The position numbers were made by a program, and so were the translations under genes. A DNA stretch of 64,000 nucleotides from Sandaracinaceae bacterium (GTDB taxonomy: Bacteria; Myxococcota_A; Polyangia; Polyangiales; Sandaracinaceae), in assembly GCA_020633195.1 (NCBI GenBank), contig JACKEC010000022.1, positions 1-64,000 of the forward strand. Reading direction: 5' to 3'. Positions 52,870 through 64,000 of the stretch are shown here, piece after piece (position 1 is the stretch's first letter; the number at the start of each line of letters is the position of its first letter). The notes below the pieces were generated by a model, which was given only the letters and a program-made list of their open reading frames with translations, made no database searches and was not told the origin of the DNA.

Positions 52870-55212
52870 ATGGCCGACGAGACGATCCTCTACACGTTCG
52901 AGTCCGCGGGCTTCCCCGACCAGAACCTCATCGTCCGCGAGGTCGTCGTCGACGAGGCGCTCGACCGCCCCTACCGCGCGCGCGTCGAGCTCGCGCACGC
53001 CGACATCGACGCGGACATCGCGCAGTACCTCGGCAAGGACTGCGTCCTCGAGATCCACCGCGGCGACAACATCCGCCGCGTGGTCGGGCTCGTGCGGCAC
53101 GTGCGCGAGGCGGAGGACTCGCACAACGCGCAGCAGAACGTCCTGTGCGAGGTCGTGCCCGCGATGTTCCTGCTCTCGCTGCGCCGCGACACGCGCATCT
53201 TCCAGGAGAAGAGCGTCCCGGACATCTTGCAAGAGGTCTTGTCGAGCGGCCTGTCGCCCTACGGCCGCACCGTCGAGCTGCAGCTCGAGGAGACGTACGA
53301 CCCGCGCGAGTACTGCATCCAGTACCAGGAGACCGACCTCGACTTCGTCGAGCGCCTCATGCAGGAGGAGGGCATCAGCTACACCTTCACGCACGAGGGC
53401 GACAAGGAGGTGCTGGTCCTGCGCGATCGCAACGGTCAGATGACCGACGTCGCGAGCGGCGCGCTCGTCGAGTTCCAGCCGCACAACCAGAACATCCTCG
53501 ACGTCGAGCCGATCCACCGCTTCCGCGTCCGCCACCGCTCGACGATCACGAGCGTGGTCGCGCGCGACTGGGACTGGACGCGCGCCGGGTCGATGAAGGT
53601 CGAGGCCGAGGAGCGCGGCGCCGACCCCGCGGGGACCGACCGCGAGAGCTACGAGCAGGGCGAGGGCCGCTCGCTCACGATCACCGGCTACACCGGCACC
53701 GCCTACGGCAAGGAGGACTCGTCACGGCAGGCGCTGATCCGCCGTCAAGCACACGTGCGCGACGCGGTCGTCGGCTCGGGGGTCGGCGCGGTGATCCAGT
53801 TCGCGCCGGGCACCGTCTTCGAGCTGACCGGGCACGAGGTCGCGGGCTGCGACGGGCGCTACCTCATCACGAGCGTGCAGCACGTGAGCCGGCCCCCGGG
53901 GGTCGACGTGCAGGCCACGACGCCGGAGCCCTACCACAACCGCTTCACCTGCATCCCGATCGACACGGTCTACCGGCCCACGCGGCGCACGCCCAAGCCG
54001 CGGATCCCGAGCATCCAGACGGCGATGGTGACCGGACCGGGCGGCGAGGAGATCCACGTCGACGAGCACGGCCGCATCAAGGTGCAGTTCTTCTGGGATC
54101 GGCAGAACCCGGCCGACGAGACGAGCTCGTGCTGGGTGCGCTGCGAGCAGCCCTGGGCGGGGCCCGGCTGGGGCTTCTGGTACGTGCCGCGGATCGGGAT
54201 GGAGGTCGTCGTCCACTTCGTCGACGGCGATCCGGACCGGCCGCTCGTCTCCGGCTGCGTGTACGACGGCGCCAACGCGCTGCCCTATCCGCTGCCGGCC
54301 GAGAAGACCAAGAGCACGATCAAGTCGAACAGCTCGCTCGGCGGCGGCGGCTTCAACGAATTCCGCTTCGAGGACCTCGCCGGCAGCGAGCAGATCTACA
54401 CGCACGCGCAGAAGGACTACAACGAGGTCGTCGAGCACGACCACAGCACGCTCGTCCACAACGACCAGACGAACACGGTCGACGTGAACCAGACGCAGAC
54501 GATCCACCAGCACCAGGTCGAGCAGATCGACATCGACCAGACGATGACGGTCGACGGGAACCGCAAGGTGCTCGTCGAGGGCAACTACGACGAGACGGTC
54601 GACGGGACCGAGACGCGCGTCACCACCGGCGACGTCACCGAGACCTTCGACGCCACCGAGACGCGGACCGTCTCGGGCGACCTCACCGAGACGATCAGCG
54701 GCAGCGAGACGGTCGACATCACCGGCAACCAGACCGAGACGATCGCGGGCAGCCACACGCTCGACATCACGACCGACATGACCCACACGATCACGGGCGC
54801 GTTGCTCAAGACGGTGGTCGGCGGGATCACCCAGACGACGACGGGCGCGTACGACGTCACCGCGGACGGCGGCTACACCGTCATCGCCCCCGCGGGCGTG
54901 AAGCTCATGGCCGCGGGCGGGGTCGCGCTGTCGGCGCCGGGTGGCGTCACGCACGTCGACTCGGAGAAGAGCTGGGTGGGCGTCTTCAAGTACGACGCGG
55001 GCGCGAACGCCTTCGGCTGGTCCTCCTTCAAGTTCGACGTGGTCGGGATGACCGTCGCGGTGGTCGGCCTCAAGACGAGCTTCTGCATGATCAACACCGA
55101 GGTCTACGCGGCGGAGCTCCACGTGACCTCGGGCACCGCGATCGGGACCTTCGGGACCTGGATCCGGAACGCCGGCGCGTCGGTCGAGGTGCTCCCGCAG
55201 TCCGAGGTCTAG
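52870..55212 (+). CDS. vgrG: Type VI secretion spike protein VgrG (copy 3)
   Basis: The 780-residue protein has the same plan: DTRIFQEKSVPDILQEVLSSG and YDPREYCIQYQETDLDFVER (about 115-165), GEEIHVDEHGRIKVQFFWDR and GWGFWYVPRIGMEVVVHFVDGDPDRP, and needle repeats such as DGTETRVTTGDVTETFDATE (about 577). Its last 85 residues (SWVGVFKYDAGANAFGWSSF onward) differ from copies 1 and 2. Three different tips in one operon suggest tubes with mixed or alternative tips. It starts three bases after copy 2 stops. Confidence 0.92.
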   Translation: MADETILYTFESAGFPDQNLIVREVVVDEALDRPYRARVELAHADIDADIAQYLGKDCVLEIHRGDNIRRVVGLVRHVREAEDSHNAQQNVLCEVVPAMFLLSLRRDTRIFQEKSVPDILQEVLSSGLSPYGRTVELQLEETYDPREYCIQYQETDLDFVERLMQEEGISYTFTHEGDKEVLVLRDRNGQMTDVASGALVEFQPHNQNILDVEPIHRFRVRHRSTITSVVARDWDWTRAGSMKVEAEERGADPAGTDRESYEQGEGRSLTITGYTGTAYGKEDSSRQALIRRQAHVRDAVVGSGVGAVIQFAPGTVFELTGHEVAGCDGRYLITSVQHVSRPPGVDVQATTPEPYHNRFTCIPIDTVYRPTRRTPKPRIPSIQTAMVTGPGGEEIHVDEHGRIKVQFFWDRQNPADETSSCWVRCEQPWAGPGWGFWYVPRIGMEVVVHFVDGDPDRPLVSGCVYDGANALPYPLPAEKTKSTIKSNSSLGGGGFNEFRFEDLAGSEQIYTHAQKDYNEVVEHDHSTLVHNDQTNTVDVNQTQTIHQHQVEQIDIDQTMTVDGNRKVLVEGNYDETVDGTETRVTTGDVTETFDATETRTVSGDLTETISGSETVDITGNQTETIAGSHTLDITTDMTHTITGALLKTVVGGITQTTTGAYDVTADGGYTVIAPAGVKLMAAGGVALSAPGGVTHVDSEKSWVGVFKYDAGANAFGWSSFKFDVVGMTVAVVGLKTSFCMINTEVYAAELHVTSGTAIGTFGTWIRNAGASVEVLPQSEV
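54301..54336 (+). repeat. 36-base tract shared by all three vgrG genes, copy 3
   Basis: Identical to 44827-44862 and 51955-51990. From here 5' the three genes are alike and 3' they diverge. Confidence 0.8.
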
Positions 55213-55216
55213 GGCC

Positions 55217-55894
55217 ATGCCCTGGATCGAGATCGCCGTCGGCGTGGGCATCGCGCTCCTCGTCGGGCTCCTCGCGCTGGTCTACTTCGCGGACCGCATC
55301 GGCTACGCGCGCGGCCTGAAGCAGATCGCGGCGGTCGGCGCGGTGTCCATCGCCCAGGCGCCCGACGGTCAGCCGATCCGGATCACGGGGAGGGTCCGCC
55401 TGATCGACGGCGGCCTCACTTCGCCGGTCTCGCAGCGGCCGTGCGCGGCGTGGCGCGTCGAGGTCGGTCAGCTGCAGCGCAACGAGCACGGCGCCTGGAT
55501 GAGCGATCCCTACGAGATCGGCGAGAAGCACCGCTGCGTCGACTTCTTCCTCGAGGACACCAGCGGCGTCGCGCGCGTGGACGCGTCGAGCGTGGAGCTC
55601 TTCATGCCCGTCACGCCCGTCGCGCACGCGGGCAAGGCGGAGGCGGACGCGATCTGCGAGCGCCTCGAGGCCGGGGAGGGCGCCGTCGCGGTGCGCGAGG
55701 GCGGCGGCGTCTACAAGTTCCGGGAGGGCACGCTCGACGCGGCCGAGCGCGTCACGGTGACGGGCGTCGCGCGGTGGGAGGACGCCCCCGACGAGCCCGG
55801 CGGCGCGTACCGCGGGGGCGGGCGGCGCCTCGTCGTGCGCGCCCCGACCGACGGAGTCGTTCGCATCAGCGACGACCCCGAGGTCACGCGATAA
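55217..55894 (+). CDS. Membrane protein with GIDE-like domain
   Basis: The 225-residue protein has an N-terminal membrane helix (GVGIALLVGLLALVYFA, residues 8-24). A beta-rich domain follows: RITGRVRLIDGGLTSPVSQRPCAAWRV, DFFLEDTSGVARVDASSVEL and VTVTGVARWEDAPDEPGG. This resembles the BAM/GIDE domain of MUL1-type E3 ligases, without a RING finger, so no ligase activity is expected. The role is unknown. It lies five bases after vgrG copy 3 and may close the type VI operon or simply follow it. Confidence 0.72.
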   Translation: MPWIEIAVGVGIALLVGLLALVYFADRIGYARGLKQIAAVGAVSIAQAPDGQPIRITGRVRLIDGGLTSPVSQRPCAAWRVEVGQLQRNEHGAWMSDPYEIGEKHRCVDFFLEDTSGVARVDASSVELFMPVTPVAHAGKAEADAICERLEAGEGAVAVREGGGVYKFREGTLDAAERVTVTGVARWEDAPDEPGGAYRGGGRRLVVRAPTDGVVRISDDPEVTR

Positions 55895-55897
55895 GCT
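55892..55897 (+). promoter_or_regulatory. Putative -10 box (TAAGCT) overlapping a stop codon
   Basis: TAAGCT uses the TAA stop of the GIDE-like gene as its first bases. It lies six bases before ATG 55904, with no ribosome-binding site between. Confidence 0.4.
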
Positions 55898-55903
55898 TCC
55901 GCC

Positions 55904-56446
55904 ATGAGCAACCCGTTCGGGGGCGGTCCGCCGCCCGGTGGTCCTCCTCCTGGCGGCCCCTTCGGTCCGCCCCCCGGCGGCGGCGGGTTCGGGACCCCGC
56001 CTCCCGGCGGCGGTGGGTTCGGGCAGCCGCCCGGCGGTGGCTTCGGGCAGCCGCCGGGTGGTGGCTTCGGTCCGCCTCCCGGCGGCGGCGGCTTCGGTCC
56101 GCCGCCCGGCGGCGGCGGGTTCGGCCAGCCGCCCGCCGGCCCCGGAGGCTACGGCTCGCCCAACCCGTTCGGCGCGCCCGTGGCCCAGGCGATCCCGGCC
56201 GTCCCGATCAACCAGGGCCCCGCGATGTTCCTCGGGATCTTCGTCGCGATGTTCTGCGGCTGCGTGCCCGGCGGGGTCATCGCGATCCTCCTCGCGCACC
56301 AGGCCAAGCAGGCGGCCGACCGGGGCGACTCGGCCGGGGCCGAGAGCAAGCTGCGCCTCTCGTACATCGCGAGCGGCGCCTCGATCGGGCTGCTCTTCCT
56401 GGGCACGTGCCTCTACACGGCGCTCATGATCGTCGCCGAGATGTGA
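55904..56446 (+). CDS. Pro/Gly-repeat membrane protein (CD225-like tail)
   Basis: The 180-residue protein has a low-complexity N-terminus (1-85) of GPPPGGGGFG and GQPPGGGFG repeats. Two membrane helices follow (AMFLGIFVAMFCGCVPGGVIAILLA, about 103-127, and YIASGASIGLLFLGTCLYTAL, about 150-172), with HQAKQAADRGDSAGAESK between them. This two-helix layout matches CD225/dispanin-like proteins. Function is unknown. It ends three bases from the convergent next gene. Confidence 0.72.
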   Translation: MSNPFGGGPPPGGPPPGGPFGPPPGGGGFGTPPPGGGGFGQPPGGGFGQPPGGGFGPPPGGGGFGPPPGGGGFGQPPAGPGGYGSPNPFGAPVAQAIPAVPINQGPAMFLGIFVAMFCGCVPGGVIAILLAHQAKQAADRGDSAGAESKLRLSYIASGASIGLLFLGTCLYTALMIVAEM

Positions 56447-56449
56447 GCG

Positions 56450-57061
56450 TCACACGTCGCGGCGGGCGAGGAGCGCGGACGCCGCGATCATCGCGGCGAG
56501 GACGAGGCCCGGCGAGGCGGCGATGGCGGTGAACGGCGCGAGCCCGTCGCCGACGTCGTCGCCGAACGAGTAGAGGATCCCGACCGCCACGAGCACGCCG
56601 TGGTGCAGCGCGGCGTACGCGGCGGTGCCCATCCCGACGCGCGAGGCGTGGTCGCTGCGCTGGACCATCACGAGCCCGTTGGCGACGAGCGCGACGGTCA
56701 GGGGGATCGCGCTGATGGAGGCGAAGGCCAGCGTCAGCCAGAAGCCGCGGTCGTGGCCGGCGTTGCCGAGCTCCCCGACGCCGATCAGGAACCCGCCGAG
56801 CGCGCCCGCCGGGGCGAAGAAGAAGAACGTCAGGATCGCCCAGGCGATGCCGAGCACCGCGGTCCCGAGCACGAACCAGGCGCGGCCCTGCCGGCGCGGA
56901 GACGTCGACACGACCGCCGACCGGAACGCGCCCCCGGCGACCGCGCGCTTGCCCGGCTCCCCGATCCACCGGTCGCGCGCCGTCCACGCGATCGCGGTCG
57001 CCGCGCCGGTGAGCGCGACGAACAGCGTGAGCGCGGCGAGCATGTAGAAGCCGAAGATCAT
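56450..57061 (-). CDS. Multi-pass membrane protein, function unknown
   Basis: The 203-residue protein has five predicted membrane helices (residues 1-25, 62-90, 108-130, 147-163, 175-197). A short basic loop near 30-55 holds RDRWIGEPGKRAVAGGAF. No family or catalytic motif is recognised. GAGG-type sequence lies upstream of the ATG, and a -10-like TACGAT lies about 30 bases before the start. It precedes another small membrane protein gene on the same strand. Confidence 0.7.
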   Translation of the reverse strand: MIFGFYMLAALTLFVALTGAATAIAWTARDRWIGEPGKRAVAGGAFRSAVVSTSPRRQGRAWFVLGTAVLGIAWAILTFFFFAPAGALGGFLIGVGELGNAGHDRGFWLTLAFASISAIPLTVALVANGLVMVQRSDHASRVGMGTAAYAALHHGVLVAVGILYSFGDDVGDGLAPFTAIAASPGLVLAAMIAASALLARRDV

Positions 57062-57109
57062 GGAGGGCGCCTCCTCGGCCCGCTCGATCGTACGCGCCCC
57101 GCGCGCGCG

Positions 57110-57601
57110 TCATTCCCCGGCGGCGTCGAGGGAGCGCTGCCAGCGGAGGGCCACCGCGACGAGGATCCCGAGGATCAAGAGGACGTGCAGCCCGCCGCCC
57201 GCGGTCGCGAGCATGGCGTTGCCCATCGCGAGCTCGGCGAACTGCGCCACGCCGACCTGCCTCGACTGCGCCGCCGCCACCAGCGCGTTGACGCCCACCG
57301 TCGCCGGGTAGCTGAAGAGCGCGAGCACGGCGACGAGGACGATCGCGAGCCACGGCGGGTGCGCCGAGCCGTCGACGGCGCGCCGCACCGCGTAGACTGC
57401 CACGCCGACCTCGAGCGCGAGGCGAACCAACAGGAGCGCCGCGCCGAGCGCGAGGGCGACCGGGGGGGACGTCGCGATCAGCGCGATCGGCAGCTGCAGC
57501 ACCGTCGGCAGGAGGCCCGTCGCGTACATGCCCACGAACCCGAGGGCCATCCAGCTCGCGCCACGCAAGGCGCTCGCGCGGTCGAGCGATCGATCTTCCA
57601 T
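57110..57601 (-). CDS. Small multi-pass membrane protein, function unknown
   Basis: The 163-residue protein has four or five hydrophobic helices (for example FVGMYATGLLPTVLQLPIAL and LHVLLILGILVAVALRW). Charged residues are few and sit in short loops. CCGGAG lies before the ATG, behind a -10-like TATCTC. I see no family. Its gene lies between the pyruvate carboxylase gene and the other membrane protein gene, all on the minus strand, but spacing does not suggest coupling. Confidence 0.68.
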   Translation of the reverse strand: MEDRSLDRASALRGASWMALGFVGMYATGLLPTVLQLPIALIATSPPVALALGAALLLVRLALEVGVAVYAVRRAVDGSAHPPWLAIVLVAVLALFSYPATVGVNALVAAAQSRQVGVAQFAELAMGNAMLATAGGGLHVLLILGILVAVALRWQRSLDAAGE

Positions 57602-57647
57602 CGTCTCCGGAGGAGATACGCCCGGGGCGCCGCCAGGCTCCCCGCGG

Positions 57648-61103
<3,456 letters not shown>

Positions 61104-61109
61104 GCGGAC

Positions 61110-61115
61110 CCTTTA
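61110..61115 (-). promoter_or_regulatory. Putative -10 box (TAAAGG) of pyc
   Basis: On the minus strand TAAAGG is six bases before the pyc GTG at 61103, with no ribosome-binding site. Confidence 0.4.
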
Positions 61116-61128
61116 GCACGGTCGGCGC

Positions 61129-61803
61129 TCAGCCGAAGCGCCAGCCCGCGCTCAGCTCGAAGGCGCCGAGCACGTTGAGGAAGTCGGCGTTGATGAAGCC
61201 GGGGAGGGTGGTCTGCGCCTCTTCGCGGCCGAAGAGGATGTCGAGGCGGAAGCCCCCTCGCATCATGAAGATCGGGCCCGGCATCAGCATCACGCCGAGG
61301 AGGACCTGCGCGACGCCTCCGTACTGGATGTAGTCGATGCTCGCGCCGGCTCCGACGCCCGCTTCGCGGTTGCCGACGATCCCTCCGAGGCCCACGCCCG
61401 CGTAGCCGCCCATGCCGGTCATGAAGTCGGTCTGGAACAGCGCCTGGATCGCGCCCTGGAAGGCGACGGTCTGCTGGCTCGCGACGCCGCCGGTCTCCGT
61501 CCGCAGCCACTGCAGGCCGGCCTGGAGCCGGAGCTCGAGGAAGTCGGTGACCATCACGCCGCCGACGAGCGCGGGGACGAAGTAGAGCTGGAACTGATCT
61601 TGACGCATCCCGCCGTCGGGCGTGATCTGGTTGTAGGCCAGCGACCCGGGCAGGTTGATCGAGAACTCGCCGCGGCCGGCGATGTTCAGGGTCTCGTCGC
61701 GGACGGTGTAGCTGCCGCCGTACTGCGCCTGGGCGTGGCCCGCTCCGAGGGTCACGGCGAGGGCGAGGCTGGCGAGGGCGAGCGTCGAGCGTGTCGCGGT
61801 CAT
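61129..61803 (-). CDS. Exported protein, predicted outer-membrane beta-barrel
   Basis: The 224-residue product has a signal peptide (LALASLALAVTLGAGHAQA, cleaved near residue 26). The mature chain alternates hydrophobic and polar residues in strands such as QFQLYFVPALVGGVMV, LELRLQAGLQWLRTE and GGVAQVLLGVMLM, and ends FELSAGWRFG. A terminal aromatic-X-aromatic-like Phe is typical of outer-membrane barrels. A GGAGGAA site lies before the ATG, with a -10-like TAGGAT further up. No specific family is recognised. Confidence 0.7.
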   Translation of the reverse strand: MTATRSTLALASLALAVTLGAGHAQAQYGGSYTVRDETLNIAGRGEFSINLPGSLAYNQITPDGGMRQDQFQLYFVPALVGGVMVTDFLELRLQAGLQWLRTETGGVASQQTVAFQGAIQALFQTDFMTGMGGYAGVGLGGIVGNREAGVGAGASIDYIQYGGVAQVLLGVMLMPGPIFMMRGGFRLDILFGREEAQTTLPGFINADFLNVLGAFELSAGWRFG

Positions 61804-61821
61804 GGTTCCTCCGCGGACATC

Positions 61822-63228
61822 CTACCGCTTCGCGAGCGGGAGGAAGACGCCGTGGAAGGTGGGCGGCGTGTGGTGCCCCAGCCACACGCGCGCGACCGGG
61901 CCGTCCTCGGGGCGCGCGCCGTCGAGCACCGCGACGTAGCTCTCGTGTCGGACGGCGTCGTAGACGAGCGTCAACGCCCACCCGCCGGCGTCGCCGGGGA
62001 CGAAGACGGGCTCGGAGGGGCGGTGGTCGACGGGGAGCTCCCAGACGCGCTCGCCGCCGCCCTCGACGTCGACGCGGGCGATGCGGCAGCGCGCCGCGTC
62101 GCTCGCCACCCAGATCGAGTCGACGCGCGCGCCGGCGTGGCGCGGGTCGATCGTCGGGAACTCGCACGGCAGGTCCGAGAGGGGCTCGGGCGCCGACAAG
62201 GTGCGTTGCGAAGGACGAAGGACGGAGCGCACGAGCTGGCCCTGGCGCACGGGGACGCCCGGCTCGCGGAGGGCGTCGAGGGACGCGAAGTCGGGGTAGC
62301 GCACCCAGTCGATCACGAGCTCGTCGGGGCCCCGCTCGTAGGCGTTGCCGAAGTGCCAGACCCAGAAGGGATCCACGTGGAAGCGGACGACCCGCTCCGG
62401 CGCGTCGATCGGGATGACGATCACCTCGGCGCCGTCCTCGGGCGACCAGCGGAAGTAGTCGTTGAAGTCGCCGACCCCGAGGAGCCCTCGCCATCGGACG
62501 ATCCGCGCGGGCGCGACGAAGAAGATCAGGTGCCGCTCGGTGGCGATGAAGTCGTGGAGCATCACGGGCCGCTCGAGCGGGACCGTGGTGAGCCGCGACG
62601 CGGGCCCGACGTCGGGGAGGGCGTAGACGTCGAGCAGGGTGCGCGCGCCGACGCGCTGACCGAAGTTGTAGGTCGTGCGCCGGCTCGCGACGCGGTGCGG
62701 GTGCGCGCTGAACGTCCCCGCGACGACGCCGTCGAGGTCCGTGGCGCCGACGGTGGCGAGGTCGTCGAGCGTCACCTCCGTGGGGAGGCTCGCCTCGAAC
62801 AGCGCGAGCAGCCGCCCCTGCCACGCCATCACGCTCGTGTTCGCGGCGTTCTTCATCCGGCGGCGCAGCCCGTTCCAGGTCCGCGCGACCTGCCCGGCGT
62901 TGGTCCCGTAGAGGGGGCGACCGCGGCGGCGCTCCTCGGCGAGCTCGGCGGACTCGATCACGCGATGCGCGCCTCGCGCGCGACCGCCCTCGAGGTGGAC
63001 CGCGAGCAGCGCTCCGTCGCCCTCGAACAGGTGGGAGTAGGGCTTGCCGAAGCTCTCGAGGAGGCCCGGTCCGTTCCGGAGCAGGGTGCCCTCGAGCCCC
63101 TGCGGCAACGTCCCCTCGACGCGGAGCGGCTCGTAGCCGTGCTCTCGGGTGAGGCTGGTCGAGAAGCGCGCGTGGGACGCGCGCGGGTCGGAATTCGTGG
63201 GCGAAACGGCGGGTTCGACGAGGAGCAT
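61822..63228 (-). CDS. Carotenoid oxygenase family protein (RPE65/CCD-like)
   Basis: The 468-residue enzyme has the layout of carotenoid cleavage oxygenases. LLRNGPGLLESFGKPYSHLFEGDGALLAVHLE (residues 49-80) is the diagnostic N-terminal block. The four iron-ligand histidines appear in TFSAHPH (about 172), LHDFIATERHLIFF (about 222), VWHFGNAYE (about 292) and near the C-terminal TFHGVFLPLAKR (about 460). It should split a double bond in a carotenoid or related polyene with iron and oxygen. Two operators for the divergent TetR regulator lie just upstream. GGAGG precedes the ATG. Confidence 0.92.
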   Translation of the reverse strand: MLLVEPAVSPTNSDPRASHARFSTSLTREHGYEPLRVEGTLPQGLEGTLLRNGPGLLESFGKPYSHLFEGDGALLAVHLEGGRARGAHRVIESAELAEERRRGRPLYGTNAGQVARTWNGLRRRMKNAANTSVMAWQGRLLALFEASLPTEVTLDDLATVGATDLDGVVAGTFSAHPHRVASRRTTYNFGQRVGARTLLDVYALPDVGPASRLTTVPLERPVMLHDFIATERHLIFFVAPARIVRWRGLLGVGDFNDYFRWSPEDGAEVIVIPIDAPERVVRFHVDPFWVWHFGNAYERGPDELVIDWVRYPDFASLDALREPGVPVRQGQLVRSVLRPSQRTLSAPEPLSDLPCEFPTIDPRHAGARVDSIWVASDAARCRIARVDVEGGGERVWELPVDHRPSEPVFVPGDAGGWALTLVYDAVRHESYVAVLDGARPEDGPVARVWLGHHTPPTFHGVFLPLAKR

Positions 63229-63245
63229 GGCGACCTCCAGTGAGC

Positions 63246-63275
63246 GTGAGCACTGCTTACGTAAGCGTTGCTCAC
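63246..63275. promoter_or_regulatory. Probable TetR operator 1
   Basis: An imperfect 15-bp inverted repeat, matching at 13 of 15 positions, has outer half-sites GTGAGCA and TGCTCAC and a perfect central palindrome GCTTACGTAAGC. It lies 18 bases upstream of the carotenoid oxygenase start, where bound repressor would block transcription. Confidence 0.7.
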
Positions 63276-63294
63276 GTTCCGGTCAAGCGAGTTT

Positions 63295-63309
63295 GTGAGC
63301 AGTGCTCAC
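63295..63309. promoter_or_regulatory. Probable TetR operator 2
   Basis: GTGAGCA-G-TGCTCAC is a perfect palindrome that shares both half-sites with operator 1. It lies 26 bases before the TetR start codon, a suitable place for self-regulation. Confidence 0.7.
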
Positions 63310-63334
63310 GAAAAGTCTGCTACCCCGTGGAGCG

Positions 63335-63931
63335 ATGGCGCGACGCAGCGATCTCCGGGAGGCCCTCGTCGAGGCCGCGATCGAGGTGATCGACGAGCAG
63401 GGGCTCGAGGCGCTCAGCGTGCGCGAGGTCGCGAGGCGCGCGGGGGTCTCGTCGGGGGCGCCCTTTCGGCACTTCCCCGACAAGACCGCGCTGCTCACGG
63501 GCGTCGCCGAGGACGCGATGCGCCGGTTCACCGAGCACACCGAGGCGGCGATGGCGGGGGTCGGGCCCGACCCGCTCACGCAGTTCCAGGCGCTCGGGGT
63601 CGCGTTCGTGCGCTTCGCCGTGGAGCACCCCGCGCACTTCCGCGTGATGTTCCGGCCCGACCTCGGCGGTCCCGCCCTCGACGAGCTGCGCGAGGCCTCG
63701 CGCGCGCGCTTTCGCGAGCTGATCGTGCTCGGCCAGGCCGCGGGTGGTCTCCGCGCCGGGGATCCGGAGCCGATCATGCTCGCGGCCTGGGCCATCGTGT
63801 ACGGCCTCGCGCGGATGTACGCGGACGGCGTGATCGCGGGGCTCGGTCTCGCGGAGGCGCCACCGGAGGTGCTCGCCGAGATCGTGACGCGCGCGCTCGG
63901 TCAGGGCATCGAGCGCCCCGCCGAAGGGTGA
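63335..63931 (+). CDS. TetR/AcrR-family transcriptional regulator
   Basis: The 198-residue protein has the TetR helix-turn-helix at residues 7-52 (LREALVEAAIEVIDEQGLEA, VSSGAPFRHFPDKTALL). The ligand domain has LTQFQALGVAFVRFAVEHPAHFRVMFRPDL and a C-terminal helix pair, as in the WHG-type TetR C-terminal group. It is divergent from the carotenoid oxygenase gene, and two GTGAGCA/TGCTCAC palindromes sit in the gap, so it most likely represses both. The inducer may be a carotenoid or its product, which is a guess. ATG 63335 lies after GGAG and a -10-like TACCCC. Confidence 0.9.
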   Translation: MARRSDLREALVEAAIEVIDEQGLEALSVREVARRAGVSSGAPFRHFPDKTALLTGVAEDAMRRFTEHTEAAMAGVGPDPLTQFQALGVAFVRFAVEHPAHFRVMFRPDLGGPALDELREASRARFRELIVLGQAAGGLRAGDPEPIMLAAWAIVYGLARMYADGVIAGLGLAEAPPEVLAEIVTRALGQGIERPAEG

Positions 63932-63937
63932 GCCGGA

Positions 63938-64000
63938 TCAGGGTCCCGTGGGCGCCTCGAGCAGCGCGTCGCGCTCCTGCGCCCAGCGCTCGTCGAGCTC
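63938..64000 (-). CDS. C-terminal end of a gene cut by the window edge
   Basis: On the minus strand an open frame enters from the window edge and stops with TGA at 63938-63940. It encodes 20 residues, ELDERWAQERDALLEAPTGP, a charged helical tail. It converges with the tetR gene, six bases apart. The tail is too short to assign a family. Confidence 0.4.
   Translation of the reverse strand, partial: ELDERWAQERDALLEAPTGP

Noticed and set aside
45470..55212. Toxin domains at the ends of the three VgrG proteins
   Set aside because: The C-terminal 80-100 residues differ between copies but show no catalytic motif of known VgrG effector domains; I only flag them as candidates.

Overview
The window is very GC-rich bacterial chromosome with codon use uniform apart from a mobile patch at the left end. 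Several features point to a myxobacterium-like organism (Myxococcota, possibly the Sandaracinus/Polyangiales side): Asp/Gly-rich lipoproteins, a secreted multi-EGF protein ending in a MYXO-CTERM-type tail, Cys-rich secreted proteins, orphan VgrG/PAAR modules with DUF2169 and pentapeptide proteins, and many GTG starts. The taxonomic call is inference from gene style. No rRNA, tRNA or CRISPR array was found.

Layout. 1-3050: an IS66-family element (tnpA, tnpB, tnpC) whose left end coincides with the window start, followed by a frameshifted IS91-type transposase remnant. 3052-10225: central metabolism, with a dihydroorotate-dehydrogenase-like gene coupled to pyruvate:ferredoxin oxidoreductase (minus strand), divergent from L-aspartate oxidase (nadB) and a RimK-type ATP-grasp ligase. 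10244-22412: mostly envelope and secreted proteins (zinc-ribbon membrane proteins, lipoproteins, a protein with cysteine every fourth residue, an EGF-repeat protein), plus an F420-type NADP oxidoreductase, a methyltransferase, a glutaredoxin and a beta-CASP RNase-like metallohydrolase. 22442-24938: a LysR regulator divergent from a cupin and a dihydroxyphthalate-decarboxylase-like protein. 25471-25667: a 48-residue peptide gene behind a sigma-54-type promoter. 26514-30088: a glycine-rich lipoprotein gene and metK, which together carry six single-base frameshifts and are probably affected by sequence errors. 30177-33048: a 24-residue peptide resembling the first one, then a KamA-family radical SAM enzyme translationally coupled to a PLP aminotransferase. 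33112-43292: DUF3467 protein, epimerase, multicopper oxidase, LMF1-like membrane protein, sirtuin, and an XPB helicase operon. 43381-55894: a type VI secretion tip island with three vgrG genes, a DUF2169-pentapeptide protein, a pentapeptide protein, DUF3540, a PAAR-like DUF4150 protein and a membrane protein. 55904-64000: small membrane proteins, pyruvate carboxylase, an outer-membrane-type protein, a carotenoid oxygenase divergent from its probable TetR regulator, and the tail of one more gene.

Two sequence-level patterns cut across the window. First, many transcription units have a TANNNT-like -10 box 5-8 bases before the start codon and no Shine-Dalgarno sequence, which suggests leaderless mRNAs; operon-internal genes instead have GGAGG-type sites or GTGA/ATGA overlaps. 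Second, a three-hairpin repeat is found in three different convergent intergenic gaps, where it probably works as a bidirectional terminator or REP-like element.
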